From Torymus aiolomorphi (lineage: Eukaryota > Arthropoda > Insecta > Hymenoptera > Torymidae): a stretch of DNA of 64,000 nt. The stretch covers positions 109,009,235 through 109,073,234 of the forward strand of contig CM070874.1 in NCBI GenBank assembly GCA_036365515.1, given 5' to 3'. The translations under genes were made by a program, and so were the position numbers. Below, in pieces: positions 12,421 through 24,270 of this stretch (positions are counted from its first letter, which is position 1; the number at the start of each line of letters is the position of its first letter). The notes under the pieces were generated by a model. That model ran no database searches. It was not told the DNA's origin and saw only the letters and a program-made list of their open reading frames with translations.

Positions 12421-13307
12421 TCAGAAAATTTGGAACACCATTCCCTGCAAGAGCGCGGGGTGTCGGGATATTTCCGATGAGCGAGGCACAGACCAGATGA
12501 ATCGCGACTGGAAGAACGCGCGCGCCTAGACCTACCTCCAGTCTGAGAGCCGGATGACTCTTGGTCTTTAGTTGAATTTTTGGAACGCGAGTCAAGCCTA
12601 CGTTCTATGCGATCCAAGCGCTTCAAGATAGCCTCGAGACTGGAAGGGTTAGATTGACTTAAGGCAGCAGCATTAATTTGAGGATCGATAACGTTAGAGA
12701 TTGACAAATGACTGGAGTCCATGGCTTCAACAATCTTATCTGCCATCTGAGCGAGTTTGTGGAGGTCAACTACCTCAGAAATCGCCAAAGTGGCTTTGCA
12801 CTGGGGAGGAAGCTGGTCCAAGAAGACAGAACGAAGAATGTCATCACCTGCACCTGTATCTAAGCTTCGGAGACGATTCAAAATAAGCGAGGGTTTACCA
12901 ATTGTAGAGACCTGGCCCTTGATCAGCTGGCGAAGGTGGGTTTCTGCGGAGGCCCCGTAAGTGTCAATTAGACGTTTTTTGACTTGGTCAAAGATATCGG
13001 CGGGGCGAGGATCAGCGGTGACGATGTCTCTAATGGCCTCGAAAGCTTCCATGTCTAACTTTTCAGAAATGAAGTCCGCTTTCGTCGTACCCGTCGTAAT
13101 GCCGGCGTTCCTGAGAGTGATCTCCGCCTGCGCAAACCATGCCGCCGGATTGTCGCGGGAAAACGAAGCGATTTTGGGCTGCCGATATACCGCGTTTACC
13201 GCCGGGGCGTTAGGCGCGGCCTGGTTGGCAGCTGGATCGTTCTGACGATCTAACAGCTGCTGCATTTGCTGCTGTAAAGCCGCGAATGCTGCCTCGTCTA
13301 CAGGCAT
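12390..13307 (-). CDS. gag: Gag protein of the gypsy element
   Basis: Starts at ATG 13307 and encodes 305 aa. It opens with a Gln/Ala-rich helical stretch ([14 protein letters not shown]), then a capsid-like region ([35 protein letters not shown]) of the type found in many insect Ty3/gypsy elements. An Arg/Ser-rich region follows ([12 protein letters not shown]), and the end has a Cys/His cluster (CLAHRKYP...CREWC) in the nucleocapsid position, not a classical CCHC knuckle. It is intact, forms virus-like particles in related elements, and is followed by the slippery site that gives Gag-Pol. Confidence 0.9.
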   Translation of the reverse strand: MPVDEAAFAALQQQMQQLLDRQNDPAANQAAPNAPAVNAVYRQPKIASFSRDNPAAWFAQAEITLRNAGITTGTTKADFISEKLDMEAFEAIRDIVTADPRPADIFDQVKKRLIDTYGASAETHLRQLIKGQVSTIGKPSLILNRLRSLDTGAGDDILRSVFLDQLPPQCKATLAISEVVDLHKLAQMADKIVEAMDSSHLSISNVIDPQINAAALSQSNPSSLEAILKRLDRIERRLDSRSKNSTKDQESSGSQTGGRSRRARSSSRDSSGLCLAHRKYPDTPRSCREWCSKFSEWQKQNPPKN

Positions 13308-14628
13308 TCTTGCGATAAGAGTGTGCGCGAGCCTAAAACGTGGAGCGTATCAGGCTATTCCCACGCGACTCGAAAGTACGCGTGGAGAATAGAGAGTATG
13401 CCTAAATTGCCTTACGCCGCAATGCGTATTACAACTCCCTAGGCAGTGCTCGCAGGCACAAACAATAATTTCAAAATTCTAAGCCTATGCTAACACTTAG
13501 AACTAGGTGATAAAATTATCAGAAACCGCGTAAAAAGCTAACAAGAACACTTTCCCGCTTAAAAAAAAATTTTTAAAGAATTTTATTAAGGCACGTGACT
13601 AGACAACGCATGAATTTTTATAAAATTGAAAAGATATAATTCGCGTGACTCGAAAGTACTAAAAGGTTTTTCGTGTCACCTTGCGCGAGAGCGAGCTTGA
13701 AAGTGCAATAGCACACGAAAAATATCAAGACGGCTGCTCAATTCTCAGAACGCGCGACCGTTGCGCACGAATTCCACGAATTCAAAGCTCGCGAGCAAGC
13801 GCGCGGCGCGCGACAACAGTTCGCGGAATGCGAAAACACACGCACGCGTGACTTTGTTAATTTCGTAGGTCAGGCACCCTAATTCACCGCACGCATACCT
13901 CGACGCAATTATTGAAGTCTGAAGGTTGGCCGCCTCGGAGAAGACTCGACGAGATGCTGCAATAGTTGACTTCCCGGTGCTCGTCAGGTGCGGTAAAAAG
14001 GCGCCGGTGACGGTGGCTTCACGCAAAGCCGCACCCGGAGATCTGCTTCACATTGCTCAACAGGTGCGTTTGAAGGCGCCGGTGACGGTGGCTTCACGCA
14101 AGTACGCACCTGGAGATCTGCCGTTGAAAGCTGAGATGCCTCGGAGAGAACTCGACAAGACGATGATTGCGCAGTTGCGCTAAAGGCTCTGGGCCATTGG
14201 TGTTTTTACGCGTGTGCGCCGGCGTGCCAGCACGCACACGACGTAATTCGACAAAGGTCGAAAATTCCAGTATGCGCCGGCGTGCCAGCACGCATACGGA
14301 AAGCTGCTGAAGGTCGAGCGGTTTCGAAAATCACGCGTGTGCGCCGGCGTGCCAGCACGCACACGACGTGAGTCGACCAAATATCAAAGCTTCAAGAATA
14401 CGCGTGTGCGCCGGCGTGCCAGCACGCACACGACGTAGTTCGACAGCCGGAGGCGAATGCTTACCCGGTTAACTGCCGATAGAAACTGCCCTTACGGACT
14501 CGAGAGTCACATAAGAGGTAGTAGCGAGGACGATGTGCCGTATAGACGACGGCGGTGGCGGCGAGGATACGCCGCGACAGGTCCACACCTGTCACACCTC
14601 CTCGGTGACTTTCAGTCGGGGTCACCAA
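13308..14628 (-). other. Retrotransposon 5' leader with hairpin tandem repeats and primer site
   Basis: This is a long untranslated leader for the family (1.3 kb). Four ~64-bp units near 14210, 14274, 14336 and 14401 each contain a GC-rich inverted repeat (GTGTGCGCCGG...GCACGCACAC type). A second pair (13999 and 14074, 75 bp apart) repeats GCGCCGGTGACGGTGGC. The bases next to the 5' LTR (about 14604-14628) read TTGGTGACCCCGACTGAA on the minus strand, beginning TGG one base after the LTR as a tRNA primer site should; the tRNA was not identified. Confidence 0.75.
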
Positions 14629-14878
14629 TGTGGGGATCCTAGCCCCACGGCTCTCAACACGTTCCAGGAAGGAAGGGGAGAGGAGAGAGTAATGATGAGT
14701 CGAGGAGTAACAGCAACGAGGTTTATTGAAATGTACAGGAGGGTACAGCGGACACACGTCCGCACGCTCGTAGACTCGAGCAACGACTGCCGCTCGCAGG
14801 CGGCTCAACGCAGAGCGCGATATGGCGGCTTCCCCCACTCTCGCAGTTAGAGTGAGAGGGAAGATCGCAGTCCCTACA
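14629..14878 (-). repeat. 5' LTR of the gypsy element
   Basis: This is 250 bp, the same length as the LTR at 8940-9189, with one mismatch. It is followed by the right CTTT target duplicate at 14879-14882. Confidence 0.95.
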
Positions 14879-15395
14879 CTTTTACTTCTCTTCTTCCCCA
14901 TTGGGTAGAAACCGATTGGGATATTGGGAAGATGGCGAAAATCCTTTGTCTATTCCCGCGTTCACGGAAACAGGACCGCCGTGAGCCGTTGGGGCTTGGA
15001 TATCCACTGGAGCTTTTTCATTTTGTTGCAATAGCACTTGTACGAGTCTACTGAAGCAATTTTGTTTCCTCATCTTGGATTTCGTTGGGAAATTTTTACA
15101 AATGTAAGTATATGCTTTGTTTATTCTCGCTCGCCGCTTCTTTATTCTCTCCATCCCACCAAAATCTTTCTCCCTCTGACTCAACCACTGCATGGTTCCC
15201 TGCTCATACCTTGAGCTCTCCTTTCTCTATCTCTTTTCTTTGTTATCTTTTATAATCCTTCTTAGTAAGAATCCGTCCTTTAAAACAATTGAGTGTTTAA
15301 TGGTCGTACTGTTATTTTGTTGCAGTGGCATTTCGAGCTGAAAGGATTCGAAGCATACCACCCCTTAAGTGTTCTGTACAGCAATCCATCCGATA
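14879..15395 (+). repeat. Module X, copy 1, right part (5' exon and intron)
   Basis: This continues the copy interrupted by the retrotransposon and matches 49792-50315. It contains a putative exon ending at a strong donor (ACAAAT|GTAAGT, 15103/15104), an intron of about 220 bp and an acceptor (TTTTGTTGCAG, ends 15325). A small ORF in the exon (MAKILCLFPR...) is open for 40 codons and is conserved in copy 2. The minus strand is also open for about 100 codons here, but no family is recognised. Confidence 0.7.
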
Positions 15396-16388
15396 ATAAT
15401 ATTTATCTTTTTCCAGATACAATGGTACAATGGTATTCTATTCCATAATAAGCGATAAGGTCATAAGATTGATTTCATTTCTTTTTCAATAATGTAATCA
15501 GTAGTAATGATATAGAGAATGCATCAAACTCGCCTAACCTTTTACTTTGGTTAAAAGTTAATTTTTTATGGATTTCATTGCTTTTTAGGAAACTTTTAAG
15601 TGTATCTGAAATTTCCTAATTCTGCAATTATTGTAAATAACGAAAGAAAAGATTATTGAAAATAACATCAGTAGTGCCGCTAGTCTGTATATAAATATGT
15701 GGGAAAGCAATATCCAAACAGTATTGTTACCTGTGTGGCTAAATTCATGGTTTTGACACTCACGGTCTTGACACATTGATGGGCTGAAGAATCCCAAGCA
15801 AATTTGAGCATTTTTGTTGAGACATACTCGTTTATTATAAAAAAAGCTGCTTTCTTGACAATATATCGATTAGAAATCATAGCTAAGTACTCAAATATGA
15901 TTATACGCCCAAAAAATTTAGATACTAAAGTGTAAATATTTTTATTTCTTGAATTGAAAATTTGAAAATCCAATATAGAAGTAAATAGTGTCACGGTCGC
16001 CACAGGCTTTTCAAACCCGCCTTGTGGCGCTACCGCGCCACTTGATTCTACGATCTTGCGTGTATCAACTCCAACATTAAAATGCGAATATCTTGAAAAC
16101 TCCAGAAACGTAGTCCTTTTGCCTTCGAACCACAGATTTATACTGCCCGGTGTTTACAAAACATACTTAAATACATATACAATGTATTTAGAGACAAATT
16201 TGATTTATTTACAAATCAAATAAAGAATTTTTTTTTCAAATATTGACACATTGGGATGAATACCTTCAAATCTTACTGAAAAGATTTATATCAGGAGTAT
16301 TAGAATCAATTATACAACATTTTATATAACATTATTGTTTGTTACAGTTATGAAATAGTCACTGCAAGGAGTATATATTAATGACACA
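15396..16388. other. Region between module X and gene A
   Basis: Mostly AT-rich. A GC-rich patch at about 15990-16080 (with TTGTGGCGCTACCGCGCC) may be a promoter. An acceptor-like TTGTTTGTTACAG ends at 16347, 41 bases before the gene A ATG, suggesting a spliced 5' UTR. Confidence 0.4.
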
Positions 16389-17978
16389 ATGGAGCCAGCT
16401 CGAAAAAGAGCAAAATTAGAGACCCCAGTCAGGCGTTCAAATCGCTTGCAAAACATACCAGTGTCAACTCTTGAGCTACAGCCAAACTCGCTACATAAAA
16501 TTTTCTATGCTAATGTTGTATGTGATTACTAGATGGATTTTAAAATACATGATGTTAACGTTGTTCTAATGGTGTCTTTTTTTATTCCAGGGGAATGTTA
16601 TTCTAGAAAACCACTTATCTGTGAAATACATGAAATCAACGAATTTGAAAGTCACGAAGCAATTCTTCAAAAATTTATTTCAAATAAATTTCACTTCTCA
16701 AGCCAATTCAGAAGCGGATGTATTGGTGAGTATAAAATTGATTTACTTATGAACATGCATTGTCATTCAAATAATACTTACAAACAATGCTTATATTTTA
16801 GATAGAACTTCGAGACTTTTTCCAATCAAAATATAATGTCAGTGATGCAGCATTTTCTCCAGCAAAGCCTATCCCAAACACCGTTTTGCCAAGTACTAAT
16901 AATGAATCTGCGTTAGCTGATACAAATAATCCATTACCTGCACGTTCTATAAATTTTCCAGCGCGTGACAAGGTATCACAACTTTGTAATTTTAACCAAT
17001 GATTATAGACACATCTAGAGAACTTTCTTTTCTTTAATATTAAGCATCTCAAACTTTAGATACGCTTATTTATTATTATAAAGTAAACGTAAGTTTGTTT
17101 ATTATAAAGTGTAAGTAGCAATGTTTCCAACTGGTAGGAAATGTACTGTCTGAGTAGATTTGGCTAAAGATGTCTATAAGAAAAGCTTATACTTAATAAG
17201 TAATTCTCGTAAAATGTTGTACTTAATGCCGTCCATGCCAGGGGCAAAATTTTTCTTTTTATTCTTTTCTTTCTAAAGGTGTAAGAACCAATCGGTCAGA
17301 GCCCCAGCTATCCAACCCCATTCGATCCCATTTGTGTTCCTATTTAAAGAGGGAGTACCTATTTTTTCCTATACATGTTACCCAGCATCTTTGGCCAAAA
17401 TTTTCTTAAGTAGTATCTATACGTGTCTATATTAATTGCTTTAACTATACATGCATGCTCATATCTGATGTTCTTCCTATAAAAGATAATTTTTTAAATT
17501 TTATTTTCAGTATGAAACAGCATTATCAAATAAGATCGCAGAGGAAATCTGCACTAAAGTTGGAATATTTAATATTATGGTAAATAACGAGGAATTAACT
17601 ACATCACTTAAGCGTAATTTAAGTCAAAAGCTAAATAATTATAAATGGTATAGTCATACATCTTTAGATAAGGAAATAACTAGAGAGAGCAGTATTCTAT
17701 TTGATATGAAGGATAACAAAATCACTAAAAATGATAAATTTAAACTAAACGAATTGGTTAGCAAGTTTCAATCTAATATTTTAATCTTTAATGCATTACA
17801 TATTGAAGATGTACACAATTATCGTGTAATAGATGTTTTGCCTGTGTCAGAAGAAATAGAACTTAATATAGAATCAAAAGAAGACTATCTGTTGTACAGT
17901 GGTCATTACCATTTTGACCTTCTATATGATGTAAACATTATTTTTCATTATTCTTTCTCAATTTTGAAATTTCTATAA
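16389..17978 (+). CDS. Gene A: unrecognised four-exon gene, 300 aa
   Basis: The exons are 16389-16517, 16591-16725, 16802-16972 and 17511-17978. Each intron has GT-AG ends with a pyrimidine tract, and all three joins are phase 0, so the frame stays open for 300 codons; that consistency is the main evidence. The start is basic and probably nuclear (EPARKRAKLETPVRRSNRLQ). Exon 2 is hydrophilic. Exon 3 is rich in Pro, Asn and Ser. Exon 4 carries SNILIFNALHIEDVHNYRVIDVLP and later YLLYSGHYHFDLLY. The last motif vaguely resembles the histidine box of OTU-type proteases, but no cysteine box is visible, so no function is assigned. The last 13 residues or so are encoded by the left arm of the inverted-repeat element at 17940, so the native C-terminus was probably replaced. 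Confidence 0.65.
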
Positions 17979-18817
17979 TATTACGCATCTTGGGAGGGCA
18001 ATAGAAGTCTATAGAGCTGCTCTAGCAGGGGTGGTCTTCCAATCTCCCATACATACTTGGCGGGCCCGACGGTTTGCAGTTTAAGGTGTAGACATGATCA
18101 TTTTCATATAAATATTCATATGTTTACAGATCAGATAAAATGAATAAATAGGTTACTTCTACATATTAAATACTAATACGTATTGAATGTATTACTCTGT
18201 TTTTAAATAGAAAGTGCAAACCCGCATGAAAATATCATATGAGATCTCATATAAGATCTCATGAGATCCCATAATATGTAAAATTGCAGATGACATCACA
18301 TATATCATACCTCATATGAGATCTGATGTCTGAAATACTCATATAAAATCTCACATGATATTTACACGTTGGAAAAGGATAAAAAATTAGTGGCTTATAC
18401 AATGGTTAGTAAAATCTAAAGCACTTTTGAGTAGACTATAAATTTGATGTATTTTTTATATCAGATTCCCGCTTAAAAAAAACGGACACAAGGAAAAATA
18501 TTTTGGGTAATGGAAGTACATCATGAGATTTTGCACATGTAGGGATATTATATTTAAACGGTATCAATTCAAAATTAGAGCCAATGTAATTATTTATAGT
18601 GGACTTATAAGTATAAACATTGTTAATGAATTTATGCAATAATATAGTATTCTACATTTACAAAGCCCACCGGTAAACTGCAAACCGTCGGGCCCGCCAA
18701 GTATGTATGGGAGATTGGAAGACCACCCCTGCTAGAGCAGCTCTATAGACTTCTATTGCCCTCCCAAGATGCGTAATATTATAGAAATTTCAAAATTGAG
18801 AAAGAATAATGAAAAAT
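17940..18817. mobile_element. Inverted-repeat (MITE/foldback) element at the gene A 3' end
   Basis: Arms of about 140 bp: 17940-18085 is the reverse complement of about 18675-18817 (ATTTTTCATTATTCTTTCTC at both ends, GGCGGGCCCGACGGTTTGCA at the inner ends). The interior has many copies of the self-complementary word CATATGAGATCTCATAT. There is no transposase frame. I could not identify a clean target duplication. Confidence 0.8.
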
Positions 18818-18939
18818 GGTGATATGGTGGTAACTATGTAATTTTTTTATATAGGCTTTGACTTTTCGTAAATATCTGAATTCTTATGAATTTTAGAAAT
18901 AAAAAGAAGGCATAGTAGTTATATGATTAAAATAATTTT

Positions 18940-19700
18940 CGCCCATATGGGCGTAAAGTGCGTAGGTTCTATAAAGTTTTGTAGGAGTATGTGAGCTATT
19001 GCGCCTGTTAAGCGTTAAGTAGTACTTTATCCTCGCTGGCTGAATATGTTTGATGAGTAGGTACTAAAAGTTGTATTATGTCAGTCAAGTTAACCTATGG
19101 GTACTTGACTACAATAAACTGATTCCAGAACTTCCTTGTGTTTAATTTGTATAGAAGAATGAACAAATTTGAATACATTTCTGAGAACAGTTATACAATT
19201 GTTTCGCAGAGTTGTTTGCATTACTTGACTATCGGTAATTGATTTCACAACTTTCGTTTGTTTGATTTACAATGAATAATTTGAATGTACTTATATATAA
19301 TATTATACAATTCAAATAATTTTTCCCACATGGACGTAAAGTGCGTAGGTTCTATAAAGTTTTGTAAGAGCTGTATATATGAGCTATTACGCCCCTTGGG
19401 CGTTAAGTAGTAATTTATGCTCGCTGGCTGAATATGTTTGATGAGTAGGTACGAAAAGTTGTATTATGTCAGTCAAGTTAACTTATGGGTACTTGACTAC
19501 AATAAATTGATTTCAGTACTTTCTTGTGTTTAATTTGTACAGAAAGATTAACAAATTTGAATACATTTCTGAGAACAGTCATACAGTAGTTTCCGAGAGT
19601 GGTTTGCATTACTTGACTATCGATAATTGATTTCACAACTTTCATTTGTCTGATTTGCAGTGAACAATTTGAATGTACTTACTTACATATAATTTGTTCA
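18940..19700 (+). repeat. Two-copy direct repeat, period about 383 bp
   Basis: The copies start near 18950 and 19333. Both carry CGTAAAGTGCGTAGGTTCTA, a GAGCTATT-CGCC segment, CTCGCTGGCTGAATATG and GTACTTGACTACAATAAA. The first has a palindromic GCCCATATGGGC. No coding potential seen. Confidence 0.75.
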
Positions 19701-19859
19701 TTATACAATGACTCAAAGAAGTAAAACACTTTTTCACTGGTATTTTTTTATTTCTTTTACAAAATCATAAATATTATTATTTAATAGATATTATACAGAA
19801 AAAACGTCTATACTTGCCTTATTTTATACTTTCGTAGAAAGTTTTATATTAACAATATT

Positions 19860-20089
19860 ATTATTTGTACAGTCATGAAAAAAATTATTATCATTTGCAG
19901 AGAGTGCTTATTGAATAGATGAGATTGGAAGAAATAAAAAGACTAGACAAAAATTGTGTTGTTAAAACGTACTTAAAAAAGAATTTTTTTTTAAACGTGT
20001 TAATTGTATTAAAAAAATATTTAAGCTCTCATTAAAGTTTTTGATACAGAGTTTGACGGATATTGAGAGAGAGGGGGAGAGAGAGAGAC

Positions 20090-20123
<34 letters not shown>

Positions 20124-21620
20124 CGGGGGGGGTAGAGGGCGAGAGAGGGCGGGCGAAGAGTGGGAGGGAGAGTAGATTATAAAGGAAAAATGTTTATACT
20201 TGCCTTATTTTATACTTTCGTAGAAAGTTTTATACTAACAAAAATTATTATTTGTAGTCATGAAAAAATTATTATCATTTGTATAGAGAGCTTATTGAAT
20301 AGATTAGACTAGAAGAATTAAAAGGACTAGAAAAATTGTATTGTTAAAACGTACTTAAGAAATTAGATTTTAAAAAACGTGTTGATTGTTTTAAAAAAAT
20401 ATTTAAGCTCTCATTAAAGTTATTTCTACTTTAATTTAAAGAAATTTATAAATTAAATACTTTCGAGGAAAAATATTAATGCTTTCTTTTTAAAGAAAAC
20501 ATTTTTCGAGATTCCGTAGATATTTCAAAATAAAGTTTGTTATTGTATTATTCTTGTACAGAATGTCTTGAGGGCTGTTTTAAAAAAATATTCAACATTT
20601 TTCATGGAGTTATTATACATAGTTGTTAAGTAAAAATAGACGAGAGAGATAGGGGTGGGGATTTTTTTACAAAGCAACTTAACAGTGGTTTAGAGAAATA
20701 GTAAAAATAATTTAGTTTTGTTAGCATATAAGTTTTGCATGAACTTTTCATTTTTCTTCTTGTTTTTTTTGTAATTAATTTTTTCGAAAAGAAAGTTTTC
20801 AGTTATTAAGATTATTTGTACAGTCATGAAAAAATTATTACCATTTGTAGAGAGTGCTTATTGAATAGATGAGACTAGAAGAATTAAAAGGACTAGACAA
20901 ATTGTTATTAAAACGTACTTAAAAAAATAGCTTTTAAAAAACGTGTTCATTGTTTTAACAAAATATTTAAGCTCTCATTAAAGTTTTTGTTACTCAGTTT
21001 GACAGATGTTATGGGCGCGAGGGAGAGAGAGGGGAGGCAAAGAGAGAGAGCTCGAGAGAGACAGGGGAGAAAGAGAGGGAGGGAGAGAGAGAAAAGGAGG
21101 GAGAGAGCGGAGGGAGAGAGACTAATACTTGCCTTAGTTTAAACTTTTGTAAAAAGCTTTTTAGATAGATTTCACAATTTTTGAAGAGAAAATAATAATT
21201 ACATAGTGTGATAACGTTACGAGAGTTTATTATAGTATATTTTTAATATCATTATTTTAAATGGTATTATTTATTTGTACAGTCATGAAAAAAATTATGA
21301 CCATTTGTACAGAGTGCTTATTGAATAGATGAGACTAGAAGAATTAGAAGGACTAGACAAATTGTTGTTAGAATGTACTTAAAAAGTTAGCTTTTAAAAA
21401 ACGTGTTGATTGTTTTAAAAAAATATTTAAGCTCTCATTAAAGTTTTTGGTACTTAGTTTAACAGATGTTGAGAGAGGGAGAGGGAGAGAGAGGTGAGGG
21501 AGAGAAAGACTAATACTTGCCTTAGTTTAAAATTTTGTAAAAAGTTTTTTTAGATAGATTTCACAACTTTTGGAGAGAAAATAATAATTACATAGTGTGA
21601 TAACGTTACGAGAGTTTATT
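19860..21620 (+). repeat. Four degenerate repeats with GA-rich tracts
   Basis: Units begin near 19870, 20255, 20820 and 21280. Each contains GTCATGAAAAAA, GTGCTTATTGAATAGATGA, GACTAGACAAATTG and TTTAAGCTCTCATTAAAG. Units 1, 3 and 4 are followed by long GA/GGGA tracts (about 20060-20175, 21008-21120, 21468-21512), and unit 2 by a weak one near 20640. Spacing is irregular (about 385-565 bp) because the tracts vary. No gene. Confidence 0.7.
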
Positions 21621-22355
21621 ATAGTATATTTTTAATATCATTATTAAATGGTAGTATTGTTATTCACAAAAGTTTTAAATTTGAATGTTTCTTCAAGGAG
21701 CTCGATAAAGTGATTACATTGTAAAATTTTTTGAAATAATATAATCAAACGTGTATTTTCTTAGGTATGATGATTAATTAACAATACTATTAATTGTAAA
21801 GTTATATGATTAATAAATTAAAGAATTTGCAATGAATGATAATGTACACTTGCCTATAAGTTATGAATTTCGTAGTTAATTATAATTATATTTAATAAAA
21901 CTTTCTAATGTAGCATACTTGTTCGATTTAATTTTGACAAATTCATGAAAATAACCCATAAACATAAAAATATCAATAAAAATGTTGTTCGGAATATGTA
22001 TTTTAAAAAATATTTAAACTTCTATTTCACTTTGACGAGCAATCTTATTGTATTTATCTTTATTATTTTCAATCATCTGTTTCAAATCTTTTAAAAAATT
22101 ATCATGATAAAATAAAATATATGGCAGTCTTATTTCATATTTGAGATTATTTTCAACTGATCAGACTGATTTCAAACTTTTAACACATTTTTAAATCATT
22201 ATTCTTCTCATGTTTTATTCAAATATTATAATAATGGCATATATCATATATTCTAATTCTATTTAATATTATGTTCCTCTGATCAGCCGTTCCAAATACA
22301 CTACGTGCACTTGTGACATAAAGTTAATATAAAATATCTAGACTTCTATTCGACT
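21621..22355. other. AT-rich intergenic DNA
   Basis: No gene, inverted repeat or tandem structure that I can support. Confidence 0.4.
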
Positions 22356-23707
22356 TTGACAACTGTATTAGAAATGAATTTCATACGCCATAATTCATCT
22401 TTAGCATTGTACAATTCACTTTTTTTTTTCCATAACCAGTACTTCTGTTCTTCAATAACAATATCTTGCTCATATATTCACAGAACAGATGGCTCCACTG
22501 AAACATTTGGCGCCCCTCACCATAAGCCAATCATTAGTTATAAAATAATAATTTTCAAAACTTGGATTCGTTGAAGTTTTCAATATAAACCACTTGAATT
22601 AAGAACCGATCAGACACATCTTACAAAATTAAAAACAAAAGTTTATGAACTAAGAATCATTGAGCCAAAAAGGTTTCTCGACATTCTTTTATAGTAGAAA
22701 ATGTAAAACATCTTAATATAATTATTCATTGAATTATCCATGATTGCCACACATCTTGTAAAATTAAAAACAATCAGTTTATGAACTAAGAATTGCTGAG
22801 AACTTCTCTGAAACATTTTGACGTCTCCCATCGTGAGAAAATTATAACATTAGATTAACTGAGCATTTTTATTTGTTGAAATTTTCACAACAATAACCTA
22901 TTATTTTTTCTTTTTTTGTATTTTAATGTTCATTTGGCATAATCTTTTAATTGGTGTTTAAGTAAATATTTACAACAGAACAGCACTAATATCGACTAAG
23001 TTTCTTGAAGTATAGACAAAAATCCTGTTTTTTAACCAAGGCTTTGACCAATATTTTAAATTCTGATTTTAAGTAGAGGTTCTAAATTACACACTTCATT
23101 TAACACATCATACCGCTACTATATTTTAACATAATCTTGTAAAATTAAAAACAAACACAACCAGTTGATGAATTAAGCATTATTATTATCTGAATCTTGT
23201 ATAGAAAAAATAAATATATACTAAAACGTCTCTGAAACATTTTGACATCTCCTACCGTGAGAAAATCATAAAACAGATTAACTGAGCACTTTCATTCCTT
23301 GAAATTTTCACAATAACACATCATTTTTACCCTTTTTCGTATTTCCATGTTCATTAGACATAATTTTTTCATTGGCACTTGAATAAATATGCACAACACT
23401 GATATCGGCTAAGTTTTTTAAATATGACACGATGCTTTCTAAACCAACGCTCAGACCAATATTTCAAATCGGCATCATAAATTATATTGTAGTATATAAT
23501 TTCAAATCGGCATCATAAATTATATTGTAGTATATATAAAAAATATATATCTACTATACTTCTACTCCATTGAAAACTGTATTTTTTATATATTTCATTT
23601 AGAAATTTCGTACGCCATAATTCATCTTTCGCATTTACTATTCTTTTTCTATAACCAGTACTTCTGTTCTTCAATAACTCTTGCTCTTTGTATTTCAATA
23701 AAATCAC
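22356..23707 (-). pseudogene. Duplicated remnants of an unknown coding sequence
   Basis: On the minus strand, 23513-23707 encodes a natural-looking peptide (KEQELLKNRSTGYRKR, NAKDELWRTKFLNEIY). A second, decayed copy near 22372-22475 encodes NAKDELWRMKF. Between them, two further diverged copies of a flanking sequence occur near 22790 and 23220 (TCTCTGAAACATTTTGAC, then TGAGAAAAT). So an older duplication of about 0.4-1.2 kb included an exon. No family recognised. Confidence 0.4.
23474..23535 (+). repeat. Short tandem duplication (about 37 bp)
   Basis: AAATCGGCATCATAAATTAT followed by ATTGTAGTATATA occurs twice in direct succession. Confidence 0.8.
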
Positions 23708-24136
23708 TGTTTCTGTAATTGGTATAGTAATATTAATGGCACAGTCCTATTCTATTTCACTTAGATTTATATAAATAACACAACCTAACCTAGAATAAAA
23801 AAAATAAAATTAACTTTATAATTTTAATTAAACAAAAAAAATTGTTGACATAATGCTGTTTTACCTTACCTTATAAGATTAAATTTTTCTCCTCATAGTT
23901 TGATACATCAGCTGCTCATCAAATTTTAATGACTCCGAAAAAATTTTCTTGACTACTTATCTGTAAATAAAAATTTTCACAAAGTATCAATTCTTTAAAA
24001 AAAGTACTATTTAACATTTAGTCATTTTAATACTTATCTAAAAAATGTTGTTGCCTCATTGATGCTAGTAAATAAATCTTTTATTCTTTTCGTCAGTCGA
24101 CTTCCTCAGATCTTTGATGATTATTGAAACGAATAT

Positions 24137-24238
24137 ATATATATATATATATATACACACACCTATTACTATAGTCATTCTCTACGGTATGCCTGACACC
24201 GATACGACACCGAAATACTATAGGGATGTATATCTATA

Positions 24239-24270
<32 letters not shown>
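24137..24270 (+). repeat. TA, CA and GT dinucleotide microsatellites
   Basis: A TA run followed by CA at about 24137-24163, and a GT run at about 24240-24269, separated by unique sequence. Confidence 0.9.

Larger units (their letters stand above)
8940..14878 (-). mobile_element. Ty3/gypsy-type LTR retrotransposon, young, minus orientation
   Basis: The 5.94-kb element is bounded by 250-bp LTRs (TG...CA) and flanked by a 4-bp target duplication CTTT (8936-8939 and 14879-14882). The pre-insertion sequence survives intact at about 49785-49800, which independently proves the boundaries. Gene order in element orientation is 5' LTR, primer site, a 1.3-kb leader with hairpin repeats, gag, pol (protease, RT, RNase H, integrase), polypurine tract, 3' LTR. 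No env-like frame lies after integrase. One LTR mismatch in 250 bp indicates recent insertion, yet pol carries a frameshift. GC content is well above the host DNA. Confidence 0.95.

Noticed and set aside
14882..15193. Minus-strand ~100-codon frame (KKRRARINKAYTYICK...) repeated at 49790-50062 and 50348-50608
   Set aside because: It lies opposite the plus-strand donor/acceptor signals of module X and diverges with frame loss in the third copy; coding not supported, though not excluded.
16980..17510. Additional exon between gene A exons 3 and 4
   Set aside because: No open frame with flanking splice sites; exons 3 and 4 already join in phase.
17940..18817. Target-site duplication of the inverted-repeat element
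   Set aside because: Flanks do not give a convincing direct repeat of any usual length.
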